Source: Nicotiana tabacum (taxonomy: Eukaryota; Streptophyta; Magnoliopsida; Solanales; Solanaceae). From it: a stretch of 64,000 nucleotides of DNA. Below, piece by piece: positions 1-12,627 of this stretch. The stretch spans positions 47,315,348 through 47,379,347 of the forward strand of contig NC_134102.1 of NCBI RefSeq assembly GCF_000715075.1, read 5' to 3'. Under the pieces are notes generated by a model. That model was given only the letters and a program-made list of their open reading frames with translations, ran no database searches and was not told the origin of the DNA. The translations under genes and the position numbers were made by a program. Numbering within the stretch: position 1 is the stretch's first letter; each line of letters opens with the position of its first letter.

Positions 1-1890
1 ACAACTAGGCTCTATGTCTCAGCCATTCTAGGCTCGCTCATAGGCACTCGGCCACAGTAGGCTCGATATATAACTTACCACCTGATCAGAGGTTGCCCAA
101 TAGGGGCCTACCCACCAATTATAGCTCGATGGTGGTGAAAATACTGTAATACTGTATATATATAGACTCTCTGCTCTTTTGGCTAAAAGAAGACAATAAT
201 GAACTAAATATAAAGTCCCGATAAGGGAGAGTACTGTAACTTATGAGACTAGGATAATGTACATAAGTTCAGGAATACGAACTTCTCTTTATGTCTCGTT
301 ATCAAACTCATGTAGTTACGGGATCATGCCAAAATGAAGGAAAGGTTTAGTCTTAACATACCATAACTCCGTTGAGTCCTTAATACCTTCCAAGCAATTC
401 TTCAAACAACTCAACTCAATCTACCACAACACAAGGAGATTCAAAATCAGTGTTGAGTAAAGGCTAAGTCTGCAACTTAAACTAGTAGCTCGTTACGTAA
501 ATTTGGGCAGCATCTCCCCTGTAACTAGGCCCTTCTCCAATACCATATACCAACAACAACAAGAACAACATGTATGCATCATATTCTAACCTTATCTCCA
601 TCTCAATATACCACAAAACAGCCCACACACCCTAATCACTTCATAAATAAAACGACAACCAAAGTAGTGTCAAATAACCTAAAAAATGTAATGACGAATG
701 ACCAGCCCACCATTCTGTCATTATGTTGTGTTTCTACACACCTTGTCTCCTCCAAAACTCCATAAAACATCAGCACAAGAGGCCAACACGAGTGGACTAC
801 AAAACAGTCCATTAAAAGTGAAATAAATCGAATTCACGGCTTCCGATCACCGTCCCGTGAGTTCTAATAATTAGAAAATAAATTTATCAACCTTCGTTGA
901 CATTTAAAAGCTTAAATACTGAAAGTAGGCATTTTATTAACTATGAAGTACCTTCCTAAATTCAAACTACAAAGAAAAAGAGAGGCGATATAGTGATTCT
1001 TGATTTCGTACTCGGGATGTTATCTTCTTTGGAACCCTTGTAGATAGATTAAGGGTAAGTTTTTGGGGGCTCTCTGGTCGTGTTCTTGAAAAATTAAGAG
1101 AAAGACGATTTAAGACCTATATATATCAACTTTTGAAAAATCAAAGAGGTGCTAGCTTGGCACCCTAGCATTGGCCCTTCTTCTGATGCTTATATCTTTT
1201 TATATGGATGTTGTATGAATGAACGGTTAAGAGAGTTAGAAACTAAATTCAAAGACCTTTAATTTTATATATAATATGTCCCAAAAAAACCTCATATAGC
1301 ACACGAAATGTATTGCTCAAAAAGCTTCAGTGACACACCTACTTGTCATCTATGCAGTTTGCGCAGTCTCGCAAAACTGCACATATCTCTCTACTCCAAT
1401 GTCGTATCGACAAACGGTTTAATGCATTAGAAACTATACTCATAGATTGTTAATTTGATATATGGATAATCTCGTAATTCCTAGTAAATATGGAGAAATG
1501 CTTAGCTACATTTGACCTAATATTAAGCATATTTATGAATGTAACTTGTGATGATCTTTGCCAACTTTTGTTCCACAACTCGCTTGACTTCAAAACATAA
1601 CACACGACTATCATAAGACAAAAATAACTCATTACATAACCTCCTTAGAATTTTGAGCAGCCTAGACTCACCCCAAAGTATATGTTATAACATTCCCAAC
1701 TTGTCGACTTTCGACGAAACTTATTTTCTTCAATTGGTTTTGCTTCTAAGACTTCCAACCTTCTTGGTACTTGCAGTCCATGATCTTAAATATTTGTAAC
1801 CTCCAAGTTAACATGATTAACTTACTGTATGTACTTTCAAAGATGATCTCATTTCAGAGCTTACATCAATTGACTTACAACGTACTCTCA
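1..1890. other. non-coding, degenerate repeat-like sequence
   Basis: I see no gene here: frames are short and broken on both strands, and composition is AT-rich. The first 80 bases repeat short words (taggctcg, cactcgg) in the manner of LTR subrepeats. Around 480-530 the complement resembles an antisense chromovirus LTR. It is probably old LTR sequence, but I cannot set boundaries. Confidence 0.4.
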
Positions 1891-1989
1891 CGTACAAAAC
1901 TATGGGGTGTAACACTGGGGGCCTCGGTTGAGTTTCGGATGGTTAACGAATCAAATTTTGACTTAGAACAAAGCTGAGAATTTCTTCCT

Positions 1990-2265
1990 ATAGATGCAAT
2001 CGCACCTGCGGAAATTATCACGCATGTGCGAGCTCGCAGAAGTGAGCCTGGCATCGCAGAAGCGTGAGGTCCGCAGAAGCGGACGAAGCCTCACAGAAGC
2101 GCCATAGTAGAAGCGACAAAATGGTCGCAGATGCGGCCTGGGCTAAGTAGGGACTGGACCGCAGAAGCAGACTTCTTGTCCGCAGAAGTGAAGGCAGTCG
2201 CAGGAGCGGTAGCTTCACCGCAAAAGCAGAACCGCAGATGCAGTTAAAATAAATTTCGCAGAAAA
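1990..2265. repeat. CpG-rich word array (cgcagaagcg / cgcagatgcg)
   Basis: About 15 variants of a 10-base word, mostly cgcagaagcg with cgcacctgcg and cgcagatgcg, spaced 10-30 bases apart in otherwise AT-rich DNA. The same kind of array recurs at 4190-4305, 21163-21425, 24065-24205, 24755-24905 and 28663-28935. Confidence 0.7.
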
Positions 2266-3353
2266 GGAACCTCTAGATAGTGTACAAAAATAGAGGGGTC
2301 CGAGATTCTCATTTTTGGACATTTCAAACACGGGTTGAGGCGATTTTTCGGAGAGAATTCACGGGAAATCTTGAGGTAAGTCACTTATGATCATTGTTTG
2401 TCAATAATATTGAATTATCATCGATTATTCCGACTAGATTATGTGTTTTTGAGGTGTAATTCGAGGATTTGGGCCTAGGATTTGAAAATAAGATTTGAGG
2501 ATTTGAAGTCGAGTTGATGTCAGAATTTGGTAAATTTGGTATGGTTGGACTCGTGGTTGAATGGGCATTCATATTTTGTAACTTTTGTCAGGCTCGGAGA
2601 TGTGGGCCCCACTGACGATGTTTGAGTTAAATTTCGAATTTTGTTGGAAAATTAGTATTTTCATATGGAATTAATTCCTATAATTTGTATTGACTGAATC
2701 GAATTAATTATGACTAGATTCGAGGCGTTTGGAGGCCGATTCGCGAGGCAAGGGCATAATGGAATAAAGAATTACACGGTTTGAGGTAAGTAACACTTCT
2801 AAACTTTGTTCTGAGGATATGAATCCCTGAATTACGTGCTATGTGAATTGTATGGAGGTGACGCACATGCTAGGTGATGGGCGTGTGGGTGTGCACCATA
2901 GAAATTGTGACTTAATTGATTCTGTGGAGTTGCATAATCAAATACTCATGTCATTATCCACATATCCTCCACGTGTTAGAGGAAATTGAGCTGAGACTCA
3001 TGATTAAAGATCATGTTTAGGCTATGTGCTGATATTTTGGGACCACTCACAGAGGTCTTATTTCTATTGAATTACTTGTTTAAATTTATAATTTTGTACT
3101 CAGTCACATCTATCATTTGCATATCATATCTTAGTCTCTGTTGTTATTCATTGATACACCATTTTATCATGTCGGGTTGATTTTCATGTCATTGAGAGCC
3201 CGAAAGGCTGGAGATTTTGAGTGTTATGGGATCGGGTTGCACGCCGCAGCATGTTTTATTTATTTATGTCTGGATCTGGCTATTATAGCGCTTGGGCTGA
3301 AGGAGCCCCTCCGGAGTCTGCACCCTCCACAGTGAGCGCGATTGATTTATATT

Positions 3354-3530
3354 GAGGGATGGATCTTCCCTGGACATGGATCTTGTCCGAATCATTTACA
3401 TCTAGGGATGGGTCTTCCCCTAGGCTGGATTGGCCTTATACAGTACTGATTGACTGATAGTCAGCTGATGTGTATATATACGGGATGGATCTTCCCTAGG
3501 CTGGATTGGCCATATACAGTACTGAGTGAT
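3354..3530 (+). repeat. tandem subrepeats inside LTR remnant
   Basis: The block gggatggatcttccc followed by taggctggattggcc and atacagtactga occurs at about 3408-3450 and 3481-3525. A third, less complete copy starts near 3355. Copies are about 70 bases apart. Confidence 0.65.
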
Positions 3531-4188
3531 TGAGTATTTTGAGATTTGTGAGTGCACAAGGTTTTCTACAGAGGTGCATCACATACAACATGTACATTGG
3601 CATGTAGATATAGATATGTCACATTCCTCATATCATTCAGAATTTATCTATTTTTATTTGTACTGAGTTAACTGTTGAACTTGAAAGTATGCCTTCATTT
3701 TTGTACTGTTATTTCTATATTGGACTGTACCTGTTGAGCTCGTCACTACTTTCATGCCAAAGGTTAGTCTTGTTACTTATTGAGTACATGGGGTCGGTTG
3801 TACTCATACTACACTTTGTACTTCGTGTGCAGATCCAGGTACTTTCGGACACGGCGGTTGCTAGTTTTTGGAAGATTATCTGTTGGAGACTATCGAGGTA
3901 GCTGCTTGACGTCCGCAGACCTTGACTCTCTTTCCTTTCAGTTATTTGTACTCTTCTACATTTCCAGACAGTGTTTGTATTAGTCAGACTATGTTATCAT
4001 TTAGATGCTCATGTACTCAGTGACCCCGGGTTTTGGGAGTGTATTTTATATCAGTATGTGTGGGGTTTTCTATTGAATTCAAATATTATGTTTTCAAATT
4101 TAAAAGATTATAGTGTTTTATTGAGGTTATCGGCTTGCCTAGTATTAAGATAGGCGCCATCACGACATATGAATTTTGGGTCGTGACA

Positions 4189-4500
4189 TTATGCGACTGC
4201 ATAATTGACCGTGGAATAGCCCTCAAAATTAAACTTCACCTGGTTCACTCTGCGGCAGATCTGCGACCGGCGGAATAGTTCTGCAGTCGCATAATAGACC
4301 ACAGAAATGCCATGTTTTGCAAAACTCCCCACCAGCTCCACAATGCATTGTACAACCCAAAACGTTCGTACCCCTTCCAACACATTTGCCTACTTCAGCA
4401 CCATAAAACCTTAAATTTATTGGAAAATTTTTACGGGGCCTTACAAAAATCATGTGGATTCTCTACTTCAGTGATTGCGGCTTCCTTGGTTCCTCACTGA
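4189..4500. other. non-coding junction with CpG-word block
   Basis: Sequence between the LTR-like remnant and the decayed gag. It contains a short block with gcggcagatctgcgacc and related words. No gene is visible. Confidence 0.4.
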
Positions 4501-4519
4501 TCCGATTTTTGCTCAGTTT

Positions 4520-6062
4520 TTGCTTGGGTCGGTCACTGAGAAATTCCTTCAAGTGCTCAGCCTTGAGTAATTGAGCCACTTTGGCTCACAAATGCTTGCA
4601 GTCTCCAGTCAGGTGCCCATGAGTGTTGTGAAAATCACACCATAGGTCCTAGTTCCTTGTGTCTAGGGTGGAACGGATCTCCCTTAGAAATCTACCCTCC
4701 TTGATATCTTTCAAAGCTCTCACCAATTAAATGGGCCTGATGCTGAAATTATATTCAGACAACCTCAAGGGTCGGATCTCTCGGTGGTGGACTGGAGGGC
4801 CCTGCCATATCTCTCCTAACCATCCCCCATTTACTCCTAATGGGATCTGATCTCGAGCTCGGTCTATATTGTCTAGGGGACGAATAAAGTTCAAACCAGC
4901 CCCTCAAATTCCTTCACCCAGCTTTTGGTATGCCTTTTGGTCTTTCTTGGAAGCGATATCTCATTTAAAGTCGCATCTTGACTACATACTTGTGGTTCAC
5001 TTTGTACCAAGTCTTGGCAGGGTATTCCCACAGGCTCTCGTTTAACTTCCATGAAGCGTCGAAGATGTTTGGGTTCAAACCATCGGTAGTGCTGCTACAG
5101 CCCAATCCTCCGATATTATGGGCAACATCATTCTTTCCCGTTGGAATTTCTCTACAAAGCTTTGAAACATATCGCCCTCACGTTGCTTTATTTTGAATAT
5201 GTCTTCCTTGTGGGTTTGGAACTTCCGAGCCGCAGCATAGGCCTTCACAAAAATATCTACAAGTATAGCAAAAAAATCAATAGAATGTTCAGGTAAAAGT
5301 GTATACCAAGTAAAAGCTCCCTTTGTAAGTGTTTGGCAAAACTTCTTGAGCATGACTAATTCGATCTCGGCCGGCTATAAGTCATTTCCATTGATGTTGG
5401 TCGTATAGGCTGCCACGTGCTCCTATGGATCTGTTGTCTCGTCATATCTTAGCACATCTGGCATTTTGAATCTTTTTGGGATAAGCTCCAGAGCCGCACT
5501 TGATTTAAATGGTAGCTTTGCATACCTTTTGGTGTTTATGCCCTTGACAACCAATGAGACCCCAGGTATCTAATCCATTTGGGCGTGTATCTTCTGCACA
5601 AAGTTGAGAAGCTCAGCCCTGTACATTTTTTCTTACGTTTGTGCGGTCCCGGATCCACTCATTCTGATCCCCGAACCACAAGAGACCTTCGCTATGACCG
5701 TGTTAGTTGCAATACCTGCTAGGATCTCAGTCGATATGGGATGACAAGGCACGACCGCTCCGAGGAAAGTGTTGTTGGTAAAAGAGGCAATAGCGTTCTC
5801 CATACGCATCACAAACGTATTTTGTGCAGCCAGCATATTTTTCACCATCTTCTCGAGCCCGAAACCCTTCTTGTGGAAGTCGGGCCTGACCCGCTGCATG
5901 CAAAGGGGACTAGTTGTCCTCCTTCTCACGTCCCCCAAAGTGTTGCAAACCCTGCAGGCCCTCGAACACCCCTGGGCTTGGCAGGTTCACCAAAGGCCTT
6001 GGTATGACTTGTTGGCCATCTATGCATGGGTTTTCACGCTGAGTCTCCGATATGGCCAAAGT
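4520..6062 (-). pseudogene. gag: decayed Tat-lineage Gag (element A, antisense)
   Basis: The complement encodes a broken Gag. The segment 5075-5353 carries the retrotransposon-gag core with FAWYT-like 'GAFTWYTLLPEHSIDFF' and a downstream 'FQRERMMLP' motif. The N-terminal linker lies near 5640-5938. Near 4575-4640 lies a zinc-knuckle remnant 'CDFHNTHGHLTGDC', a CHHC rather than CCHC arrangement. Stops and frameshifts interrupt all frames, so no functional protein is possible. The layout matches the Gag regions of elements D and E, which places it in the Tat group of Ty3/gypsy. No protease or pol follows: the copy stops near 4500, where unrelated sequence begins. Confidence 0.85.
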
Positions 6063-6137
6063 TAGATAGTAAGTAAGTTTTTGGTGGTTTAGAAAAGGGC
6101 TTAAAGCAAAAGGATCAAGACGATATCACAGCTGCAT

Positions 6138-6172
6138 CTCCCCACAGACTGTGCCACATTGTTAGTCGGGAA
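6138..6172 (-). other. degenerate primer-binding region and LTR edge of element A
   Basis: The complement reads tggcacagtctgtgggga just downstream of the presumed LTR end, in the position of the TGGCGCC... primer site of element D. Two or more bases differ from a plausible tRNA match. The LTR would extend rightwards from about 6173. Confidence 0.4.
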
Positions 6173-8100
6173 AAATAGGTTATCCGCTTTAACAGTTATT
6201 TTGATAAAAGAAGGGATTAAAGGCAAGTGAATCGTGATTAATCTAAAACCCCTTATCTGCTAGTGTAATTTGTGTAACACGTATGAAACTAAGATTACAG
6301 TTATATCAACGAATCAACAAGACTAGAGTTCAAAAAAATAATGAGCTTTGTGTATTTGCTAGTATTCTCTGCTAGATATGATATAGAGAAAAAGAGATGT
6401 TTTTAGAGGAAGATGATAATGCCCCTTTAGCTTCTCTCAGAAGCTATCTATACAAAACAAGAAAGCACCTTTTTGTGACAAGACCCGTCGACAGTGCAAA
6501 AAAGATTATTTAAAAGGTGTATCTGGCTCGACATAGAGCTCGAGAATGGCTGATGTCAGAGGGTTGGTGAGAATGCGCTCCAGCTGGCACTGGGGTCAGG
6601 GCCAAAAGGAAGAGATCCGTTGGACCCGGTGCCATCGCCTGACCGGCCAATGATGGCCTTGTTCATTCCGAGATGGCACCGTTGTCTTGATATACCGATG
6701 ACAATGATCTAGAAGCCCCCAGCCACAATGCCCTCGAGTGCCTGACACCTAGCAGGCCAAGATTTCCACCCTCGTTGGTCCACCTAGCAAGTCCTAAATT
6801 TTACCCCATACAATGCTGAGGCTTCCAAATGGCAGATCTTGCCGAGCAGATGCTCCTAGTTGTGATGAAGCACTCAATATCTTTGTCCCTGTCACAAAGT
6901 TGAAGGGAACATGGTGGTTTTTTTACATCCCCAGTGCAGGAAAAGAAATTTCGATTGTTTTGAATATATGTATCATATATAGTTTTGAATTAGAGAGACA
7001 TAACGAGGGAACAAGACGTGCAAGATAGCGTCTTGCTTTAGTAAATTAGTATGCTAGGTAATTATATACCTAACGGACTTTACTCTACAAGTTATCTTTC
7101 CTATACAATCTCGTTCAACGATTTGAATGCGGATAACATGTGGAATTGAGTTTGATTCTTGCAATTTGCAAATTTCCATTTAAATATTTGTTCTTATAAT
7201 TTTATGGGCGAACTCCTAAAAAAGAACTCGTCGAGTCGTACTATAATCCTTTTATTAACCAGCTAACAGTAATTGTTTTCATTTTCTTGACTTTGAGTTG
7301 TACATACAACTTTGGTTGCACTTCTATTTCAGTTTGATACGTCCCTCCCTGACTCCCTCGATAAATGGTACATTTGACACCGGTACAGAAATTTCTTTTA
7401 TCCCCTTTTTAAGACAACATGCCTTACTGATTATCTGATCGACATAATGATAATCTGTAAGCTGGCGAATGCCAACTTTAAGCACTTTTATCCTCGCTAC
7501 AAACTATTTAATTTTTGGTAATCAAAAAAGTATATAAAATTTATATATATATATATATATATATATGATTTTTTTTACTATTATTTTAAAAACGGCTATA
7601 CAGCATCATTTTACCTAAGATCTTAATAAGATTCTCGGGTCTTAACAGTTACTTTAGCCATATCGCCAACAGAATATTTGAAGTAACGTATTACCTATTG
7701 ATAGTGTTCAAACTTTTCCAGCCAATGAAATCTTCTTCAATTTTTAATTCCTACATATGTGCAACTTCATTACTTATTGCAAAAGGAAAAAATGGAAGAA
7801 AGAACATGATTGTATACACGACGGCAAATTTTATTTTACTTTCTATGTGATGCAGCAAGAGCATAAAGACTAACTTTTTATGCGTGAAAGAAGTATGCTT
7901 CAAAAGGCTTCTCACCAAAGACTTGCTTAAATGCAATAGGAGTCTCTGCCGAGCTAATGCAGAGAATTAAGGATTAGAAGGCAGAGTAGCTTACTACAAA
8001 ACCATTTTGATGATTTTTTTAGTTGTCACAATCAAAATCAAATATAACACTCAACTAAATTAAACGGATCTCAAAACGTCGAGACGGAGGGGTTGATACA
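6173..8100. other. non-coding: probable LTR remnant of element A, then intergenic
   Basis: From 6173 to roughly 7030 lies probable antisense LTR of element A; its outer end cannot be fixed because no second copy is present. From there to the BTF3 stop codon the sequence is AT-rich and has no gene. The BTF3 3'UTR must lie in the last few hundred bases, but I saw no unambiguous poly(A) signal. Confidence 0.4.
7541..7566. repeat. (TA)n microsatellite
   Basis: About twelve uninterrupted TA dinucleotides, flanked by AT-rich intergenic DNA downstream of BTF3. Confidence 0.95.
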
Positions 8101-8116
8101 AAATTCAATTAAAATT

Positions 8117-9282
8117 TTAGGAAGTGTGACCCTCCTCTGCAGCGGCTGCTTCAAAGGTTTGGCCAGCCACGAGTTCCGGCACCTCATCATCATCATCGTC
8201 CTGTGGTGCAGCAGCACCTTCAGGCGCCCCGGCAGCACTAGGTGCCTGCTTCTGGAACTGCTCTGCTAGCTTCTTCAAATTCTCCAAATTATCAGGGCCT
8301 GAAAACAGATTTTACAACAGTCAATAAATGCTATACTGCTTAATCTTTTGTGACGTCTGCATCTTAGGCATCATAAAGGACCATACCCAACTGGTGAATA
8401 ATTTGAGGAAGAATATCCTGCAACTCTGAAATAGGAAAGAAATAAAGCTTAGAAACTCTTAAATGTTACAAAAACACAGAGAAAGAGGGAGAGTCAGTGT
8501 AGGTTCTTAAAACATATTCAAACAGCACAAGGGACAGATCAGGAAACACAAATATAATCAAATTATCAAGCTTCTTTTAGTATTGAAATGCCATGCTTCT
8601 TTTTGTTGGAGCATATAACTAGATACAACTCACAAGTAGTACCAGCTTCAAACTCATAATCAAGATGCAATCAAAGAGAAGAAAACATACTCTTGGTCTG
8701 AGGGGAACCACTAACAACCCAAGTGTTTGCAGCAATAGAAGCTTGAACTGAATAATAAAAACAAAAAGAAATAGTTAACGGGTAAGCGAGATGGATCAAA
8801 GAACACCTGCATAAAAGATTATATTTATACCTTTGGGGTTAATGAATTGGATAACTACATCCTCCTTAAAAATGTTAACCTCTTCAATAGCAGGAATAGC
8901 ATTCACCCCTATTCTTTTGAGGGTGCTTTGAAGTCTCTTGTCGTCTGTTGTAGTTGTCTTGTGAACTGCCTTCTTCTTTCTGTAGAATAAGCAGACATTA
9001 AACGGAAATCAGAACAGATTACAGGGCACAGCCAAAGACCTAATTTTTTTCCTGCCATGGTCCCTATTGTATTTAGGCAACCAGCAATAATTGACCATAT
9101 TCTCATTAGGAAACAGACTATTCATAATTATTTCAGTTATCAAACGTCACAAAAGAGCTATTTTATCCATTTATATCTAGTGGTAGTAACATCAAACATT
9201 CAAAGGAGACAAACCTTCGCATGGATCCCTTACCACCAGTCCTTACCGAACCGGCCATTTTGCGTAGCTTTTCTACATTCAT
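8117..9282 (-). CDS. BTF3: BTF3 / nascent polypeptide-associated complex beta subunit, 5 coding exons
   Basis: Coding exons on the minus strand are 9282-9215, 8979-8831, 8747-8691, 8425-8387 and 8298-8117, all with GT/AG introns. They total 495 bases: 164 residues and a TAA stop, the usual length for plant BTF3. Residues 1-30 are basic ([21 protein letters not shown]), as in the ribosome-contacting tail of NAC-beta. Residues 37-105 form the NAC domain, with [35 protein letters not shown] and [17 protein letters not shown]. The tail is Ala/Pro-rich, then acidic (five Asp near 138-142). The protein pairs with NAC-alpha at the ribosome exit tunnel and shields nascent chains; plant homologues were first named as a transcription factor. 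Every exon joins in frame without a stop, so the gene looks functional. The start follows the family: the next Met (residue 9) would remove part of the basic tail. Confidence 0.97.
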
Positions 9283-10040
9283 CTGTTCCAAGACAAATAC
9301 AAAAATGTAACACCGAATGCTAAACAAAATTTACAAATTTGCAGAATATGATATTCAATAAAAACATTATAAAAATCACATCAAAATCACTTCCACATGA
9401 AAAGTAGTAGTAAAAAACAATCAAATGATTGAGTTCAAAGGCTGAAAGTCAAGCACATTTTTTACATGAACACTAAAATAATAGTAGGTAGCAAGCAAGT
9501 AAACAAAAACACCCTAAAGTATATTAGTAAGAGTAACAAAAAATGGCTACATAAAAAATAGCATCGTTGACTTATCTACATACTTCCAATAGTAAATTTC
9601 TACTTATTTATCCACAAAACAATGAATATTGCCATATTGGACATCAAACAGTTCAATCAATATACAAACCGCAACATTTTCATCAAGCTAAGGAAAAGAA
9701 AGCCCTAGACATGTGCCTATAACGCATCTATACCCAGATTCACCGCAAGTATTCCAACAGTATAGGCCATTTTCCAATCGGCTCATCCTTCAACATAAAC
9801 ACTCAACTAAACATAACAATCAAACGAATCGTTATACATATATACAGAAACATATTTGTACATAAAAAAAATTGAAGAAATTGAAGAAGCTATCAGCAAG
9901 TCTTGTGGTGTTGATTGGGTAGGTTGTAAGTAAGCAGAAATAGCTCTCACCTTTGTGAAGAATAGAGAACTAAAACCCTAGGCAGCAGTCAGTAGAGCAG
10001 ATATATGAGCAGCAGAAGGATGAGTTTGGCTGGCTGCCGA
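9283..10040 (-). other. BTF3: BTF3 5'UTR exon and 668-base leader intron
   Basis: A donor (cacaaag/gtgagagc) at 9951/9950 and an acceptor (ggaacag/ATG) at 9283/9282 define a leader intron of 668 bases. The acceptor lies directly against the start codon, so the whole known 5'UTR is in the upstream exon (9951 to about 10040; its 5' end is not certain). Long leader introns are common in highly expressed plant translation genes. Confidence 0.8.
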
Positions 10041-10122
10041 TAGCCTTTATCCTATTACCCCAACCCTATCAAACTCTTTACATTTCCATTCTCACCCTTT
10101 CCTTTTTTGACGCAATGACGTC
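9973..10122 (-). promoter_or_regulatory. BTF3 proximal promoter: telo-box-like and TGACG motifs
   Basis: AAACCCTA at 9973-9980 and AACCCTA at 10062-10068 resemble plant telo-boxes, which are enriched near the start of translation-machinery genes. Two TGACG cores (10108-10112 and 10116-10120) sit 8 bases apart; this is tighter than the classical as-1 pair but a possible bZIP site. No convincing TATA box was found. Confidence 0.45.
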
Positions 10123-10200
10123 TATACCCTCTCCTCTATTCACGCTTCAAAAAAAATTTAATCTTATCCACGGCTAACAAGTAAAAAATGAAACCAAATA

Positions 10201-10473
10201 TTCCCTCCGCTTTTATTCAACTTAATATTCAATTTAGATGATATAGTTTGACTTGATATAAAATTTAAGGAAAAAAAAACGACTTGGTCTTAAAAGCTTA
10301 AGGGGTAAAAACTTTGTGGGGTCATGATATTTGTGTGGCCATAAAAATTTCTCATTAAGAGTAAAGTGGGTAAAATAAAAAGTTTAAAGTTGAATTGTTT
10401 TCAAATATATTAATGTGTCATTCTTTTTGAAACGGACTAATAAGGTGTGTCATTTAAATTGAAACAGAGAGAG
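10201..10473. mobile_element. Stowaway/mariner-like MITE, 273 bp
   Basis: Flanked by TA on both sides (10199-10200 and 10474-10475). The right end reads, on the complement, CTCTCTCTGTTTCAATTTAA, close to the plant Stowaway terminus CTCCCTCCGTTTC. The left end TTCCCTCCGCTTTTATTC is a diverged partner. There is no coding capacity, so it would depend on a mariner transposase elsewhere. It lies upstream of the BTF3 promoter. Confidence 0.75.
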
Positions 10474-10810
10474 TACTATTTTCTTACTATTTTTATCGTA
10501 AACAATAAGATCTTTTATAATTAAAAATAATTTAATTTTAAAATTGCATTTTACCTTTAATGATATACATTTATAGTCATAAAATCTTTTAATATTTTTT
10601 CTTATGCTCCGTGTCTAATATAATACCGCCACATAATAAATTAGAAATGAGAAAAGCACTTTTATACGCTTGATTTATTTTATAAGTATCAACTTAAAAA
10701 GGATAAGTAAACTACTACCATTAATTAAATTATATAAATAAATAAAAATTCCTTACACTGCTAATGTAAATACGTAACTTGTATCTACTTTTTTGTAATT
10801 ATTATTTTAG
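10474..10810. other. AT-rich intergenic spacer
   Basis: Very AT-rich, no frame of interest, no recognisable repeat end. It separates the MITE from the truncated family F element. Confidence 0.5.
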
Positions 10811-10836
10811 GGTGTAATTTTTATACAGAGACGGGG

Positions 10837-11025
10837 GTGAAAAGAGAGAAGCCAGCTACAAGTGTTGAGTGGAAGGTGAAGAGCTCAAAAGGGAAGGCTG
10901 CAGTTAGTGAACAAGATAAGTGTGGGGTGTACCCCAAGAAGGTTGAGAAGAAGCTATCTGCGTGGATGTGTGTACTAGTTCGGGCGAGAAGAATCGAGCC
11001 CAACTTTGATTCAGACCCCGACTAG
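10837..11025 (+). pseudogene. C-terminal scrap of the family F internal ORF
   Basis: A 62-residue open frame, Lys/Glu-rich, ending in an acidic FDSDPD tail. I do not recognise the protein. It sits where element C has the end of its second ORF, followed by the same type of long 3' non-coding region, so it is most likely the tail of an element-encoded protein. It has no upstream portion in the window. Confidence 0.4.
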
Positions 11026-12627
11026 AGAATCAGGGAAGTTTTCTCTACCTTATACTTTTTAATTGTGTGTCATGGGGACATGCCACAACTTAAAGTGTGG
11101 GGTGGGGGATATTGGTATGTTGTATGTATATCAGTTTTAGTTTGTTTTTGCTTTTTAATAGTTAGAAGAAAAAAATTCGAAAAAAAAATTTAAAATTTTT
11201 CGATTTTTTCCGACGATGGATATCATTCGACGGGTTTCTTGAGGGATTAAAGTCGAAATAAAAAGATAAAAAAAATTTCTCTTGTTAGGTAGTGTATTAG
11301 TTTCCCCTTAGTTTTTCTTTGTGCCGCGGTTCTTTTCCAAGGGTTTTGATTGAACCCGGTGTAGTTAGTTTTTATTTTTTGTTAGGAATAAGAAGCCTTG
11401 TGTTGAGAGCTGAATTGAAGACAATGGATCTTAACTTTATTATACCTTGAGAATAGTGAGTGCTTTAGTTGCGACACTTAGGCTCAGTTTTTGACTCTTG
11501 TATAAGTACCTTAAAGTGTATGATCTTAACTTTGCTTAACTGCTTTGACTAGAGTGTCTTGATAGTTTAATCCGGAGTGAGTTATGTGCATTGCATTTGA
11601 TGTCTAGAACTTGCCCCGTGTGTTTGCAAAGCGAAATAGTAGTTTTATTCAGTCTTGGAAGTGATATAGGCATTTCTTTGTTGAGCTAGTTATATGCTTT
11701 TACCCACCTAATTGTTATGTATCGCAGTTAACCCTTTTGATCCTGTAATCCCGTTTCTTTGGCACCCATATTACAAGCCTTGCCCATTTGTTTGAATTGA
11801 CCATCTATTTGAACCTTGTACCTCTCATGAGAACTTGAATTTGTTATGAACTTTGTAAAAGTTGAAATGTGGGGTGGTTGGTTTGGATTTTGAGTAGAAC
11901 TAATGAAATAAGGAGAAAGGTGCACTGTTTTGAGAAAAAAAAAAAGTAAGAGCAACTTGAAAGAGAAAAGAAAAAAAATAGTTGTATTGTTGTGCAAAAT
12001 ATTCTTTGATAGTGGCAAGTCTTGATGTAATTATGCTTAAAGAAGTTGGGAGTTAATGTATATTGATGTGAAGGTGGAGTTATGGTTTGACATAAGTGTG
12101 GGGTTTTGAAAGGTTAATTGTATGTATTAAAGTACTTAGGGAGGTGTAGTAACTCTTATATCCAAATGTATCATACACATCTTGCAGCCTACATTACAAC
12201 CAATTAAAGTCCTACTTGATCCTTGAGTGAATGAGCTCGAATTAGTAGAGTAGTACACTACGGACAAGCCTATGGTTCATCTTTTTTGGCATATGAATGT
12301 TGTTTCTGAGAGTGAGCGAATTCTTTCTATTTTGAGTTCCTAAATGTTCTTAATTTCTATGGTATGTGGAACTACTCTCTATTGTTGTGTGAGGGCACTT
12401 GATTCATGAAGGAAAGGTAATGTCGTTGACCTTTAGGTTAGAGTTAGTGAGTGAGTTGTAAATAATGCGTGATACTTACGAGTCAAATGTTGAGGCTAGG
12501 ATGTTACACTATTGTGCTTAATCTATTTTAAGGTATGATGAGTTATGAGAGTTGTGTAATGAGGTCGTGTCTATATAAAGTATAGTTTGATTGCTCGAGG
12601 ACGAGCAATGGTTTAAGTTTGGGGTGT

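Larger units (their letters stand above)
1890..4188 (+). repeat. LTR-like remnant, plus orientation, ending in GTGACA
   Basis: Non-coding stretch with the layout of a Solanaceae-type gypsy LTR: a CpG-rich word block (1990-2265), a gaggtaagt donor-like motif near 2372, internal subrepeats (3354-3530) and a terminus reading gggtcgtgaca at 4178-4188. That terminus resembles the ggggcgtgaca end of the LTR at 47.8 kb, suggesting related families. No partner LTR or target-site duplication was found, so it is a fragment or a solo LTR. The left end is approximate. Confidence 0.45.

Noticed and set aside
6813..7028. small open frame upstream of BTF3
   Set aside because: No recognisable domain, no splice context, lies in probable LTR remnant of element A.
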